Shown here: positions 1-8,097 of the stretch, in pieces
How positions within the stretch are numbered: the stretch's first letter is position 1
Layout: each line of letters begins with the position of its first letter
Source: a virus
Reading direction: 5' to 3' (one strand)
DNA length: 64,000 nt
Virus record (IMG/VR): IMGVR_UViG_3300020474_002475
Location: 53,940 to 117,939 of that record
The notes under the pieces: model-generated
Seen by the model: the letters and a program-made list of their open reading frames with translations, nothing else
Databases searched by the model: none
Told to the model about the DNA's origin: nothing
Program-made: the position numbers and the translations under genes

Positions 1-420
1 GCCGTAGCAAGAACAACCAAATACTATCGGGTACATCACAATAAATTCGATTTAAAGTTGTCTAGAAGAAATCTATTTACTAGAGATGATTATTGCTGCC
101 AATATTGCGGTAAATATTTACTTAAAAATCAATTGACATATGACCACATAATACCAAAATCCAAATTTAAAGAGTCTAAAATGGCAACTACATGGGATAA
201 TGTTGTTACAGCATGCCGTAAATGCAATTGTAAGAAGGGCAATAAAACACCCAAAGAGTCGGGCATGTCCCTTTTAAAACAGCCTGAATGTCCAAAATTT
301 TCGCCCAAGTACTTGCCATGGCACGATCAGGTTACTAATATAGTATATGAATCTAGAACGATATGGGACAAATATATAGAAAGATACTTAAGTACAAATG
401 AAAGAGAAAGATCAAAATAA
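1..420 (+). CDS. HNH endonuclease, 5' end cut by window edge
   Basis: The reading frame is open from base 1, so the true start lies outside the window and about 139 C-terminal residues are visible. The visible part has the HNH layout: a CQYCGK zinc knuckle, then a TYDHIIPKS core with the D-H pair, then TWDNVVTACRKCNCKKGNKTP with the second CxxC and the final N/H-type position. This matches the McrA-like HNH family, which nicks or cuts DNA with a metal ion. The first internal start candidate (TTG at 58) falls just before the HNH core and would give 120 residues, but homologous proteins of this type usually have an N-terminal extension, so a partial gene is preferred. It overlaps the next gene by 23 bases. 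Whether it is a homing nuclease or works in DNA packaging or processing cannot be told here. Confidence 0.85.
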   Translation, partial: AVARTTKYYRVHHNKFDLKLSRRNLFTRDDYCCQYCGKYLLKNQLTYDHIIPKSKFKESKMATTWDNVVTACRKCNCKKGNKTPKESGMSLLKQPECPKFSPKYLPWHDQVTNIVYESRTIWDKYIERYLSTNERERSK

Positions 421-781
421 GTACTATACTTTTCTAGGAAAAGAAGACTTTATAGACGACAAAGGATTTGCTAGGGCAAAAAACGAATCTAAAGAAGTTT
501 ATGCTAAATGTTCTTTATCTCAAAAGCCTAAACATATAGCATCTAGGAGTAATTTAGGAGTAGATAAAACATCGTATAAGTATTATATTGCTGTCAATTC
601 AAATAAAGAAGCATATAATCCAGATAATCCAAATCAACCCAAAGCAAATTTTATAGATAATGTTTGTAGAAATAATACAAAATTTCAAGAAGTAAATCAA
701 TACATATTTGAAAAATACGTCAACTTTTTAATGACAAAAAATGATGGGTGGATTAGAGAAATTAATAGGGATTTAAAATAA
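398..781 (+). CDS. Unknown protein, paralogue A of a tandem pair
   Basis: This is a 127-residue protein with no recognised domain. It begins with a lysine-rich head followed by YYTFLGKEDFIDDKG, and it ends with a conserved-looking stretch (YIFEKYVNFLMTKNDGWIREINRDL). The same order of motifs occurs in the gene at 1418-1786 (YYVYLGDEDFVDD ... FDHYLMFLQTKNKSWLLNTEREL), so the two are paralogues. The central part shares a (Y/F)NPDN / FDPDN motif. The start at 398 lies inside the end of the HNH gene, and the stop abuts the FmdB-like gene directly, so translational coupling is likely. No membrane segment or signal peptide is seen. No function is assigned. Confidence 0.75.
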   Translation: MKEKDQNKYYTFLGKEDFIDDKGFARAKNESKEVYAKCSLSQKPKHIASRSNLGVDKTSYKYYIAVNSNKEAYNPDNPNQPKANFIDNVCRNNTKFQEVNQYIFEKYVNFLMTKNDGWIREINRDLK

Positions 782-1126
782 ATGCCAGTTTATACTTTTG
801 AATGTTGTAAATGCAAACATCTTTTTGAATTATTTGCAAGTTACTCTAATTATAATAGTGCAAAAGTCGAATGTCCAAAATGTCAAAGTAAAAAAGTAGA
901 GCGTTCCTATGGTATAGATTTACAGAATATGACGGGAAGTGTTGTTAAATCTGATGCAGATATGAAGTTGGGAGATTTAGCAAACAGAAATAGAGACAGA
1001 ATGAGTGATGATCATAAACAGCATTTATATAATAAGCACAATAAGTATAAGGACCCATCTTTTAATAAGCCTTTACCCAAGGGTATGTCTAGAACAAAAA
1101 GGAAAAACAAAACTAAATGGACATAG
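782..1126 (+). CDS. FmdB-like zinc-ribbon protein
   Basis: This is a 114-residue protein beginning MPVYTFECCKCKHLFE, the hallmark start of the FmdB/CxxC regulatory zinc-ribbon family (MPxYxFxCxxC). A second knuckle, ECPKCQSKK, completes a four-Cys zinc site around residues 8-37. The C-terminal half is basic (RNRDRMS, KPLPKGMSRTKRKNKTK), as expected for a nucleic-acid-binding tail. Family members are common in phages and bacteria and are thought to act in transcription or as small DNA/RNA-binding factors; the role here is unknown. It sits between the two paralogous unknown genes and overlaps the next gene by 10 bases. Confidence 0.75.
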   Translation: MPVYTFECCKCKHLFELFASYSNYNSAKVECPKCQSKKVERSYGIDLQNMTGSVVKSDADMKLGDLANRNRDRMSDDHKQHLYNKHNKYKDPSFNKPLPKGMSRTKRKNKTKWT

Positions 1127-1425
1127 AAAGTAAAGTTAAAGAGATCTTACAAGATCCGGAAAAAAGAAAAGAATTTTTGAAGTATGAAGAGTTAGATAGT
1201 ACTCCTAAGAAGCTGATTGATGCTCCTTACGAAATTATTTTTACAGTAGAAGCTAATATAATGGAGCAAAATGAAAAGCACGAAAATGTAAGCTCTAAAT
1301 TAATACATAAAACAAACTTTCATATGCCAGTACCAGAAGGTAAAGAAGCATTAGAATATATGGATGGGTTTTTACAGCACTTTCAAAAGTGTTTACTTAA
1401 CACAGAAGAGAAGATTAATGAGTGA
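1117..1425 (+). CDS. Unknown 102-residue protein
   Basis: The protein is acidic and probably mostly helical at the N-terminus (MDIESKVKEILQDPEKRKEFLKYEEL), with no cysteines at zinc-like spacing and no membrane segment. The middle (YEIIFTVEANIMEQNE) looks like beta structure. No family was recognised. The ATG at 1117 overlaps the FmdB-like gene, and the stop overlaps the next start in the form ATGAGTGA, which supports its place in a coupled operon. Confidence 0.6.
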   Translation: MDIESKVKEILQDPEKRKEFLKYEELDSTPKKLIDAPYEIIFTVEANIMEQNEKHENVSSKLIHKTNFHMPVPEGKEALEYMDGFLQHFQKCLLNTEEKINE

Positions 1426-1786
1426 TATTTTTACAACCGCTAAACAAAAAAATAAACCAAAAGATGATGAATATTATGTATATTTAGGCGATGAAGACTT
1501 TGTAGACGATAATAACAATCTTAGATCTAAGCAAGACGATAACAAGGTTTTAGCTAAAAAAATCTATAGAGACAATGGCGGATACAAACTTATGATAAAA
1601 TGTGATTCGTATAATAAACCATTTGATCCAGATAATCAAATACAGTCCGCAAATAAGACTGTAGCATCGTATAAAAATGGACATAAGTTTATTACAGTTG
1701 GTCAAAAGGCTTTTGATCATTATTTAATGTTTTTACAAACTAAAAACAAATCGTGGCTATTGAATACAGAAAGAGAGTTGATATAA
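1418..1786 (+). CDS. Unknown protein, paralogue B of a tandem pair
   Basis: I place the start at the ATG at 1418 (MSDIFTTAKQKNK), preceded by a purine-rich AGAAGAG site about 8 bases upstream, rather than at the in-frame upstream ATG at 1364 that lies deep inside the previous gene. This gives 122 residues. The protein has the same layout as the gene at 398-781: YYVYLGDEDFVDDNN near the start, an FDPDN motif in the middle, and a C-terminal block FDHYLMFLQTKNKSWLLNTEREL. No known fold was recognised. The stop overlaps the next start (TAATG). Confidence 0.7.
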   Translation: MSDIFTTAKQKNKPKDDEYYVYLGDEDFVDDNNNLRSKQDDNKVLAKKIYRDNGGYKLMIKCDSYNKPFDPDNQIQSANKTVASYKNGHKFITVGQKAFDHYLMFLQTKNKSWLLNTERELI

Positions 1787-2109
1787 TGGCAAGAGTAAGC
1801 AAAGCACAAACATACGCCGTCAGGTGGCTTGATCACGAGAATAAGAATACAGAGGATATTGCATCTGAATTAAATCTCTCTGTTAAACAAGTGGCTAACA
1901 TATTAGAAAAATATGGCAAGTCAGAAGGTTCCGTTGATACTAAACAGCAGCCCGTTTCTGGCGTCAGAAATATGATGAATTCAAAAACAAATAGCAACAA
2001 GGGCGTGACAGTAATGACTCAAGAAGCTTCAATGGCTATTCAAGAAGCCGCAGAAAAAAAACCACCATCCACAGACAGGTCATCTTATATCTATAGTCCT
2101 AATGGTTAA
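1786..2109 (+). CDS. Small helix-turn-helix protein
   Basis: The start is taken at the ATG at 1786 (MARVSKAQTYAVRWL), which overlaps the preceding stop as TAATG and gives 107 residues; an upstream ATG at 1753 lies inside the previous gene. Residues about 5-45 fit a helix-turn-helix: TYAVRWLDHENKNTEDIASELNLSVKQVANILEKYG, where DIASELNLS-VKQVANIL is the turn and recognition helix. The rest is polar and low in structure, ending in a SYIYSPNG tail. It may be a DNA-binding regulator or a terminase-small-subunit-like or DNA-marking protein; only the HTH is supported. Confidence 0.6.
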   Translation: MARVSKAQTYAVRWLDHENKNTEDIASELNLSVKQVANILEKYGKSEGSVDTKQQPVSGVRNMMNSKTNSNKGVTVMTQEASMAIQEAAEKKPPSTDRSSYIYSPNG

Positions 2110-2112
2110 TAG

Positions 2113-2529
2113 ATGTATATATCAAAATATTCTAACGGCAAAAAGGTATCTGATGCTCAGTATATCACAGAAATAATATGTGAGCATAAAGCCAAAAGAG
2201 ATAAAAAGGATCTACATTATAGATTCTGGCTTAATAAAGAATGGGAAAAGTTTTTTAAAAGTCAAATAGCTTCTGCGCACAAGCTATTAAAACAATATGG
2301 GGCTCAAGCAATAGTAGCAGCTTTAAATAATCCTAGAACTAGAAATACATATTCTCTTAGATCTAAATATTTAAAGCCAATTATTGAAAGTGAACAAAAG
2401 ATTCTAGATAATAAAAATAATTCTCTATCTAAAGAAATAGAAAGAATTAGTGATCCAACATCATTTAGAAAAGTACAAGTAAAGAAAAACATTTTGTCTA
2501 ATTTAGAGGATATAGATAATGAGCATTAA
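2113..2529 (+). CDS. Unknown 138-residue protein upstream of recA
   Basis: This is a basic, helix-rich protein with no recognised family. It contains HYRFWLNKEWEKFFKSQIASAHKLLKQYG followed by AIVAALNNPRTRNTYSLRSKYLKPIIE, which reads like a compact helical nucleic-acid-binding or packaging-type domain. The C-terminal third (SKEIERISDP to the end) is charged and may be coiled. It starts 3 bases after the previous stop and overlaps the RecA-like gene by 11 bases, so it is probably co-translated with it. An accessory role in recombination is inferred from position only. Confidence 0.6.
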   Translation: MYISKYSNGKKVSDAQYITEIICEHKAKRDKKDLHYRFWLNKEWEKFFKSQIASAHKLLKQYGAQAIVAALNNPRTRNTYSLRSKYLKPIIESEQKILDNKNNSLSKEIERISDPTSFRKVQVKKNILSNLEDIDNEH

Positions 2530-3532
2530 GACAGATATTAAAAAGAACTTTGGCGACAATATTATACTATCCGGTAATTCGGTTATAGATAAAAAAGTAT
2601 TAAATGTATCAATTAGTCCTTCGCTAGACATAGCATTAAATGGAGGTATTCCAGAAGGAAGTTTTATGATATTGACAGGGCAACCTAAATGTGGTAAAAC
2701 TACAACATCTCTCCAGATTGCTGCTTTAGCACAGCAAAAACAATATGCTTATGGAGATTTTGAAAAGGGTAGAGAAGTGTATTTTCTAAACATTGAAGGT
2801 AGGATTAAGAAAAGAGACTTAGCTGGAATTAAAGGATTAGATTTAGATAGATTTCATATCATAGGCTCTAAGACAGGTAAGATTTTACACGCAGAAGAAT
2901 ATTTGCAGATGGCTGAAAAAATCATTAATGAAGTTCCCGGCTCTGTCGTTATTATAGATTCATATTCAGCTCTATGTACAGAATCAGAGATTACTTCAGA
3001 CATGAGTAAAATGCAAAGAGCAGATGGCGCCAAGCTATTAGCAAAATTTTGCAGGAAAGTAGCTAATGTTATACCTGTTAATAAAAATATTGTTATGGGC
3101 ATCACTCATCTTATGGGAAATCCTGGTTATGGCAGCAGTGAATGGAAAGAAAAATCTGGGCAGGCTATTGCTTATCAAACAGATGTAAAAATAAAAGCTA
3201 CATATTTTAAACCGTGGACAGTCGGAAAAGAAGAAACACAGATTGGACAAACAATAGAATGGCAAGTTGTTTGCTCGGCTTTAGGTCCTCCTGGTGCTAA
3301 AATTACTAGTTATATTAGATATGGACAAGGCATAGACAAAGAGATGGAGCTATTTAATCTTGCAACAGATTTGGGAATTATTGACAAGGCAGGAGCTTGG
3401 TATACATTTACGACAGTTAAAGATAGTCCCAAATTCCAAGGAGCAGAAAAGTCTAGAGATTACTTAGCACAAAATCCTAAACTATATACTTCTTTATGGA
3501 ATACTGTTAAAGAGACAATGGGAATTAAATAA
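2519..3532 (+). CDS. RecA/UvsX-like recombinase
   Basis: This 337-residue RecA-fold ATPase is expected to form filaments on single-stranded DNA and catalyse strand exchange. Visible motifs: Walker A GQPKCGKT at residues 54-61, a NIEGR loop with the catalytic-type glutamate near residue 93, and Walker B SVVIIDSYSA with D147, followed by a GITHLM segment and a Gly-rich loop (NPGYGSS) where DNA-binding loop 2 would be. Length fits phage RecA/UvsX proteins (roughly 330-390). It lies between a small unknown gene and a Vsr-like nuclease, and the stop overlaps the nuclease start as TAATG. UvsX and bacterial RecA are hard to separate by eye, so no gene symbol is given. Confidence 0.9.
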   Translation: MSIKTDIKKNFGDNIILSGNSVIDKKVLNVSISPSLDIALNGGIPEGSFMILTGQPKCGKTTTSLQIAALAQQKQYAYGDFEKGREVYFLNIEGRIKKRDLAGIKGLDLDRFHIIGSKTGKILHAEEYLQMAEKIINEVPGSVVIIDSYSALCTESEITSDMSKMQRADGAKLLAKFCRKVANVIPVNKNIVMGITHLMGNPGYGSSEWKEKSGQAIAYQTDVKIKATYFKPWTVGKEETQIGQTIEWQVVCSALGPPGAKITSYIRYGQGIDKEMELFNLATDLGIIDKAGAWYTFTTVKDSPKFQGAEKSRDYLAQNPKLYTSLWNTVKETMGIK

Positions 3533-3939
3533 TGGATGTGATCGACTTAGATGGCAAAATACAAAAATGGGCTTTAACAGGACATATAGCCAAAGGTAGT
3601 AGGCAGAATAAGTCTACTTTACATTTACAAGCAAGAGATGTTATAAAAAATATCCATCCCACTTTACAACTTTTAGAGGAGGTTTCGATACCTTTAAGGA
3701 GAACTGAAACTTTGTACCTTGACTTTTACTTGCCTTTGACTAAAACATGTATAGAGGTGCATGGCGAACAGCATTATAAATTTGTGCAATTTTATCACAA
3801 TAATACTCTTGGCTTTTTAAAACATAAAAAAAGAGATGCCGAAAAAAAAGAGTGGTGTCAAAAAAACGACATTAGATATATTGAGTTTCCATATAATGAG
3901 TCTGTAGAGGAATGGACCAAAAGGATGACTGATGAGTAA
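3532..3939 (+). CDS. Vsr-like PD-(D/E)XK endonuclease
   Basis: This 135-residue protein has its nuclease core in the middle: LDFYLPLTKTCIEVHGEQHY, with candidate metal ligands D64 and E75 plus H77 and Q80. This is the pattern of the very-short-patch-repair (Vsr)/DUF559-type PD-(D/E)XK fold. A conserved-looking CQKNDIRYIEFPYNES strand follows, as in that fold. It is translated directly from the RecA-like gene (TAATG), so it could act in recombination, for example on branched or mismatched DNA. A homing role is also possible because the same core recurs in the longer protein at 20303-21106, which additionally carries a DNA-binding HTH. Confidence 0.7.
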   Translation: MDVIDLDGKIQKWALTGHIAKGSRQNKSTLHLQARDVIKNIHPTLQLLEEVSIPLRRTETLYLDFYLPLTKTCIEVHGEQHYKFVQFYHNNTLGFLKHKKRDAEKKEWCQKNDIRYIEFPYNESVEEWTKRMTDE

Positions 3940-4417
3940 AACAAGCAAAGAAGAATTACAGCATTGGGATGCGGTTTTAGACGAGTATGAGTCGTCTATA
4001 GGTCTTCCTCCATATCTTGATGATAATATGCCAGCAGAAGAATTAAATTCATATTTAACAATGAATCGTAATGAATTAGAAAAATTGACACCTGATGATT
4101 GTGGAGAAATTGCATACAGATTATCACAATTCTGTTTTCATATACAAAGAACAATTAATAGAGAAATAGCTAGACATAATTGGGCTGATGAAAAAATTAA
4201 AGAAGTTATAGCAGACCAAATTAATAATTACAAAGGTTATGGCTATATTGAAAAATCTTTACAGGCGATTAAACATAATGAAAAGGCTTATTCTTTGAGT
4301 CAGATAAAAAGATATGCTAAACAAAGAATGGATAGACTTTCTTACATAGCAAATACAACAAAAAACTTATCGGATATCATAATTTCTATACAACGAAGTA
4401 AGGTGAAAAATGGGTAA
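3932..4417 (+). CDS. Unknown helical protein of the replication operon
   Basis: This 161-residue, almost wholly alpha-helical protein has no catalytic motif I can name. The core reads DCGEIAYRLSQFCFHIQRTINREIARHNWADEKIKEVI, then a YSLSQIKRYAKQRMDRLSYIANTTKNLSDIIISIQR helix pair that may form a coiled coil. The start overlaps the Vsr-like gene and the stop overlaps the following zinc-ribbon gene. I recall similar proteins as unknowns beside recombination and helicase genes in aquatic phages; that is memory, not a search. A scaffold or loader role is possible but unsupported. Confidence 0.6.
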   Translation: MSKTSKEELQHWDAVLDEYESSIGLPPYLDDNMPAEELNSYLTMNRNELEKLTPDDCGEIAYRLSQFCFHIQRTINREIARHNWADEKIKEVIADQINNYKGYGYIEKSLQAIKHNEKAYSLSQIKRYAKQRMDRLSYIANTTKNLSDIIISIQRSKVKNG

Positions 4418-4796
4418 TGTAGATACTGACAAACTAAAACAATTGTTGTATGCAATGATAGAAACATTAGATGGAGAAACATCTGAATCTAGTGAAAAAG
4501 TAGAAGAAACAAAAGATGTAAACTCTAATGCTCAACAACCAAAGAATTCTCGTAGAAAAAGATACGGTGGAGAAGAAAATTTATTTTTAAGCATGCCAGA
4601 AAAAGACATGCATAAGGCAGATGTTGAAATAGATAAAAAACTAGCACCTAAACAGTTAACGGCAAGAAACAGAGTTTCTACAGAAATGGATGTCCGATGT
4701 AGAATTTGCGGCAAAGAGCAGAGGGTAAGCAAATCTTTGATAACTGATGGTGCCCATAGATATAAATGCAATGATTGTTCTAGGAGTTCAGGCTAA
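4410..4796 (+). CDS. Zinc-ribbon protein with charged N-terminus
   Basis: This 128-residue protein has an N-terminal two thirds that is charged and low in complexity (SESSEKVEETKDVNSN, SRRKRYGGEE). The C-terminus holds a zinc ribbon, CRICGKEQRVSKSLITDGAHRYKCNDC, with two CxxC pairs about 20 residues apart. Such ribbons bind DNA, RNA polymerase or helicase partners. It ends in TAATG, sharing bases with the helicase start, so it is tightly coupled to the helicase and could be a loader or transcription factor. No closer assignment is possible. Confidence 0.6.
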   Translation: MGNVDTDKLKQLLYAMIETLDGETSESSEKVEETKDVNSNAQQPKNSRRKRYGGEENLFLSMPEKDMHKADVEIDKKLAPKQLTARNRVSTEMDVRCRICGKEQRVSKSLITDGAHRYKCNDCSRSSG

Positions 4797-6262
4797 TGAT
4801 ATTGTGTGATCCTGCAGCAGAACGTGCTGTTCTTAGCACCATTATGCAAAATGGTGACAAATCTTACTTGGAAATTTCTGATATAGTAAATGAATCTACG
4901 TTTACTGTTGATAGCAACCAATATTTGTATCAGTGTTTAAAGCACATTTGCGAACAAAGCTCATGCAGCAATATAGATATTGCTTCTGTATTTTCTGCGG
5001 CTCAAGAACTTGGATTATCTCATTTATTAAACACAAAGTCGGAAGCCCAGCATATTAAAGCAATCAAAGATTTTCCTGTAGAAAAAAGCAATCTTAGGAA
5101 ATTTGGTGCAAAAATTAAAAAATTAGAGATTGCCAGAGATCTACATAAACAGCTTAAAGATACACAAGACAAGATTTTAGACATTAACGGAAATGAAAGC
5201 ATAACTTCTATTTTGGGTATAGCAGAAGATTCGATATTTGATTTTTCTTCTAAGTTAAATGATTCAGAATCTGGACCACAAACAATCGGTGAGAATATTG
5301 AAGACTATGTAAAGTATCTAGAAGAAAATCCCATCGAACAAGTTGGTATTTCTACAGGCTTTCCTGTATATGATAAGTCTATTGGTGGAGGTTTGAGAAA
5401 GAGTACCGTAAATGTTATAGCTGCTAGACCTAAAACTGGTAAAACATTGTTGTCTGACAATATGGGATATTATATAGCAAACACCTTGAATATTCCTGTT
5501 TTAAATATGGACACGGAAATGACTAGAGAGGATCATGTTCATAGATTATTGGCTATGTCAACAGAGATAGAAATGAATCAAATAGAGACAGGTAGGTTCG
5601 CAGAATCTCCTAATCTTAAAAAGAAGATATATGAAAGCGCTAATAAAATTTCTAAGATACCATACTACCATAAAAGCATTGCAGGTAAACCATTCGAAGA
5701 ACAATTAGCGGTAATGAGAAGATGGATAGTTAAAGAAGTAGGCTTAAAACCAGATGGTACAGCTAAAGACTGTGTTGTATTTTACGATTACTTAAAATTA
5801 ATGGATACTCAAGGTATGAGTCAAGATCTAAAAGAGTATCAAGTTTTAGGTTTTATGATGACGCAATTACATAATTTTTCTACTAAATATGGCATTCCTG
5901 TTGTCGCTTTTGTTCAGTTAAATAGAGATGGCATTACAAAAGAGTCGACAGATACGGCAAGCGGTTCTGATAGAATTATCTGGCTATGTAGCAATTTTAC
6001 AATATTTAAAAAGAAAACAGATGAAGAAATTGCAGAAGACGGACCAGACAATGGCAATAGAAAACTAATACCAATTATTAGTCGTCATGGCGGAGGATTA
6101 GACGACAATGATTATATAAACTGTCATATGAAAGGCTGGTGTGCTAAAATTGCTGAAGGTCAAACTAGATTAGAATTAACTTCAGGTGGTAGTAATAACT
6201 TTAAAGATGATGGGTTCATAGTAAATGAAAATGATGAAAATGAAAAAATTGAATTCGTATGA
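4796..6262 (+). CDS. DnaB-like replicative DNA helicase
   Basis: This 488-residue helicase has the DnaB/T4 gp41 architecture: an N-terminal helical domain (residues 1-150, starting CDPAAERAVLSTIM as in DnaB), a linker, and a C-terminal RecA-like motor. Visible motor motifs are Walker A ARPKTGKT at about 210-217, the MDTEMT segment after it (catalytic glutamate E241 region), and Walker B VVFYDYLKL with D331. VVAFVQLNRDGI corresponds to the motif 3/4 'xxQLNR' typical of DnaB. It unwinds duplex DNA at the fork with ATP or dTTP and works with the primase encoded immediately downstream, which overlaps it by 38 bases. Confidence 0.92.
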   Translation: MILCDPAAERAVLSTIMQNGDKSYLEISDIVNESTFTVDSNQYLYQCLKHICEQSSCSNIDIASVFSAAQELGLSHLLNTKSEAQHIKAIKDFPVEKSNLRKFGAKIKKLEIARDLHKQLKDTQDKILDINGNESITSILGIAEDSIFDFSSKLNDSESGPQTIGENIEDYVKYLEENPIEQVGISTGFPVYDKSIGGGLRKSTVNVIAARPKTGKTLLSDNMGYYIANTLNIPVLNMDTEMTREDHVHRLLAMSTEIEMNQIETGRFAESPNLKKKIYESANKISKIPYYHKSIAGKPFEEQLAVMRRWIVKEVGLKPDGTAKDCVVFYDYLKLMDTQGMSQDLKEYQVLGFMMTQLHNFSTKYGIPVVAFVQLNRDGITKESTDTASGSDRIIWLCSNFTIFKKKTDEEIAEDGPDNGNRKLIPIISRHGGGLDDNDYINCHMKGWCAKIAEGQTRLELTSGGSNNFKDDGFIVNENDENEKIEFV

Positions 6263-7379
6263 CCAAGCCAAGTTAAAGGCTATGTCAGACAGCTTGTGTG
6301 ATAATATAGAAGAACTATTAGATGTCTTAGATGTTACAGACTACAGGATATCTGATAAAATGGTTATTTGTAGTTGTCCAATACACGGTGGAGATAATCC
6401 GTCTGCATTTAATTTATACCACACTGGAGATAGCTATAGGGGCAATTGGAAATGCAGGACTCACAATTGCGAAGAAATATTTAAACCTTCTATACTGGGT
6501 TTTATTAGAGGATGTCTGTCTAATAAAAAGTATGATTGGTCTTCGAAAGAAGGTCAGGTTTGTACATTTAAAGAAACAATAACTTTTGCTGAACGCTTTT
6601 TAGGCAATAAACTTGATGACATAAAAATATCTAGCAAACAAAAAGAAAAAACTAGCTTTGTTAATGTTGTTAAATATATCAATACAAAAAACGAAGAAGA
6701 AACAAATAAAATACCTAGAAGCACAATTGTCTCGTCTCTAGATATACCATCCAAATACTTTATAGAAAGAGGTTTTTCTAAAGACATTTTACTTAAATAT
6801 GACGTAGGAGACTGCAATACAGCAAGCAAACCTATGTTTGGCAGGGCAGTGGTGCCAGTATATGATCAAGATTATAAATATATGGTTGGATGTACTGGAA
6901 GATCTATAGACAATAAATGTAATAAATGTTCATGTTATCATAAAAGTTCGGAATGTCCACCAGAAGATAAGCAATATCTGCATTCTAAATGGAGACATAA
7001 TTTTGGTTTTAAAACACAAAACCACTTATATAACTACTGGTTTGCAAAAGACCATATAAAGAAAACGGGTAAGGTTATATTAGTAGAAAGTCCCGGTAAT
7101 GTATGGAGACTAGAAGAGGCTGGTATACACAATTCTGTCGCCTTATTTGGTGCTTCATTAGCAGATATACAAAAAATGATTTTAGATATATCTGGAGCAA
7201 TGACTATATATACTATTATGGACAATGATGACGCCGGTAAAAAAGCAGCGGAAAATATATATAAAAAATGTGAAAGAATATACAATGTTCATAACATAGA
7301 GCTTGAACAGGCAGATGTAGCTAGTATGAATGTTGATCAAGTTAAGGACTTTATAAAACCAAGGATAGACCATGACTAA
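6225..7379 (+). CDS. DnaG-like primase (CHC2 zinc finger plus Toprim)
   Basis: This 384-residue primase makes RNA primers for replication. The N-terminal zinc-binding domain shows C51-PIH54 followed by WKCRTHNC (C77, C82), the CHC2-type ligand set. The RNA-polymerase core follows, with the Toprim domain visible as VILVESPGN (E289) and IMDNDDAGKKAA (DND 333-335), the acidic metal sites. An extra Cys-rich patch at 223-244 (CTGRSIDNKCNKCSC) may bind a second zinc. The N-terminus has several possible ATG codons (6225, 6231, 6234, 6240), all inside the helicase gene end, so the exact start is uncertain. Placement right after the helicase is the usual helicase-primase pairing. Confidence 0.9.
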   Translation: MKMMKMKKLNSYDQAKLKAMSDSLCDNIEELLDVLDVTDYRISDKMVICSCPIHGGDNPSAFNLYHTGDSYRGNWKCRTHNCEEIFKPSILGFIRGCLSNKKYDWSSKEGQVCTFKETITFAERFLGNKLDDIKISSKQKEKTSFVNVVKYINTKNEEETNKIPRSTIVSSLDIPSKYFIERGFSKDILLKYDVGDCNTASKPMFGRAVVPVYDQDYKYMVGCTGRSIDNKCNKCSCYHKSSECPPEDKQYLHSKWRHNFGFKTQNHLYNYWFAKDHIKKTGKVILVESPGNVWRLEEAGIHNSVALFGASLADIQKMILDISGAMTIYTIMDNDDAGKKAAENIYKKCERIYNVHNIELEQADVASMNVDQVKDFIKPRIDHD

Positions 7380-8097
7380 AATTATAGCATTTTCTGGAAA
7401 AAAACAGTCAGGTAAAAATACCTGTGCAAATTTTATATATTCTACATATATGGCAAATCTTAAAATTAGTAAAAAAATACACATCAATGATCTTGGAGAA
7501 ATAGAAGTATCTGATCTCTTTGGTAAAAAAGAATATTCGGGAATATTTAATCCAGAAAGATATGATTCTACAGATTTTATTTTACAACAAGCACTAACAA
7601 AAGTTAATCCTCATATTAAACTTTATAGCTTTGCTGAACCTCTTAAAACGGATATCTGTATTAATATATTGGGACTAAGCTATGAACAATGTTATGGGTC
7701 GGATAATGATAAAAATTCAATAACAGATTTACAATGGGAAAACAAAAACTTAACAGCTAGAGATGTTATGCAAATTGTTGGTACAGACATTTTACGAAAA
7801 ATGAAACCAGATGTTTGGACTAGCGCACTAATAAGAAAAATCAAAAGCGATAACCCCAATCTAGCCATTATTACAGATTGTAGATTTCCTAACGAAGTTG
7901 ATTGCATACAAGACAATGAAGGTGTTGTTATTCGTTTAACAAGAAGTACTAGTGATTCTCAACATAGCAGTGAAACTATCCTAGATAGGAACAATTATGC
8001 GTGGGACAATTTTGACTATGTACTCGATAATAACAATTTGGATATATATAATCAGTCTTTGTCAATAGAAAAAATACTAAAAGAGGTGTTATCATAA
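7372..8097 (+). CDS. Deoxynucleoside monophosphate kinase
   Basis: This 241-residue P-loop kinase has MTKIIAFSGKKQSGKNTCANF at its start (Walker A GKKQSGKN at residues 9-16). The layout resembles phage T4 gp1-type dNMP kinases, which phosphorylate dNMPs to feed phage DNA synthesis. Other supports are the middle segment TARDVMQIVGTDILRKMKPDVWTSAL and NLAIITDCRFPNEVD, a Walker-B-like strand common in this family, with a VVIRLTR strand after it. Length matches the family. It overlaps the primase by 8 bases, and its terminal TAA overlaps the proposed AUA start of the next gene. Confidence 0.8.
   Translation: MTKIIAFSGKKQSGKNTCANFIYSTYMANLKISKKIHINDLGEIEVSDLFGKKEYSGIFNPERYDSTDFILQQALTKVNPHIKLYSFAEPLKTDICINILGLSYEQCYGSDNDKNSITDLQWENKNLTARDVMQIVGTDILRKMKPDVWTSALIRKIKSDNPNLAIITDCRFPNEVDCIQDNEGVVIRLTRSTSDSQHSSETILDRNNYAWDNFDYVLDNNNLDIYNQSLSIEKILKEVLS
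8081..8088 (+). promoter_or_regulatory. Ribosome binding site deciding a non-AUG start
   Basis: AAGAGGTG lies inside the end of the dNMP kinase gene. The GAGG core ends 7 bases before ATA at 8094, while the first ATG (8139) has no purine-rich site before it. The same GAGGTG box precedes the proposed AUU start at 11194. Confidence 0.55.

Noticed and set aside
7182-7487. Membrane-like - strand reading frame opposite the primase/kinase junction
   Set aside because: It is antisense to two well-supported, overlapping + strand genes and has the Phe/Ile-rich composition expected from the complement of AT-rich coding DNA.
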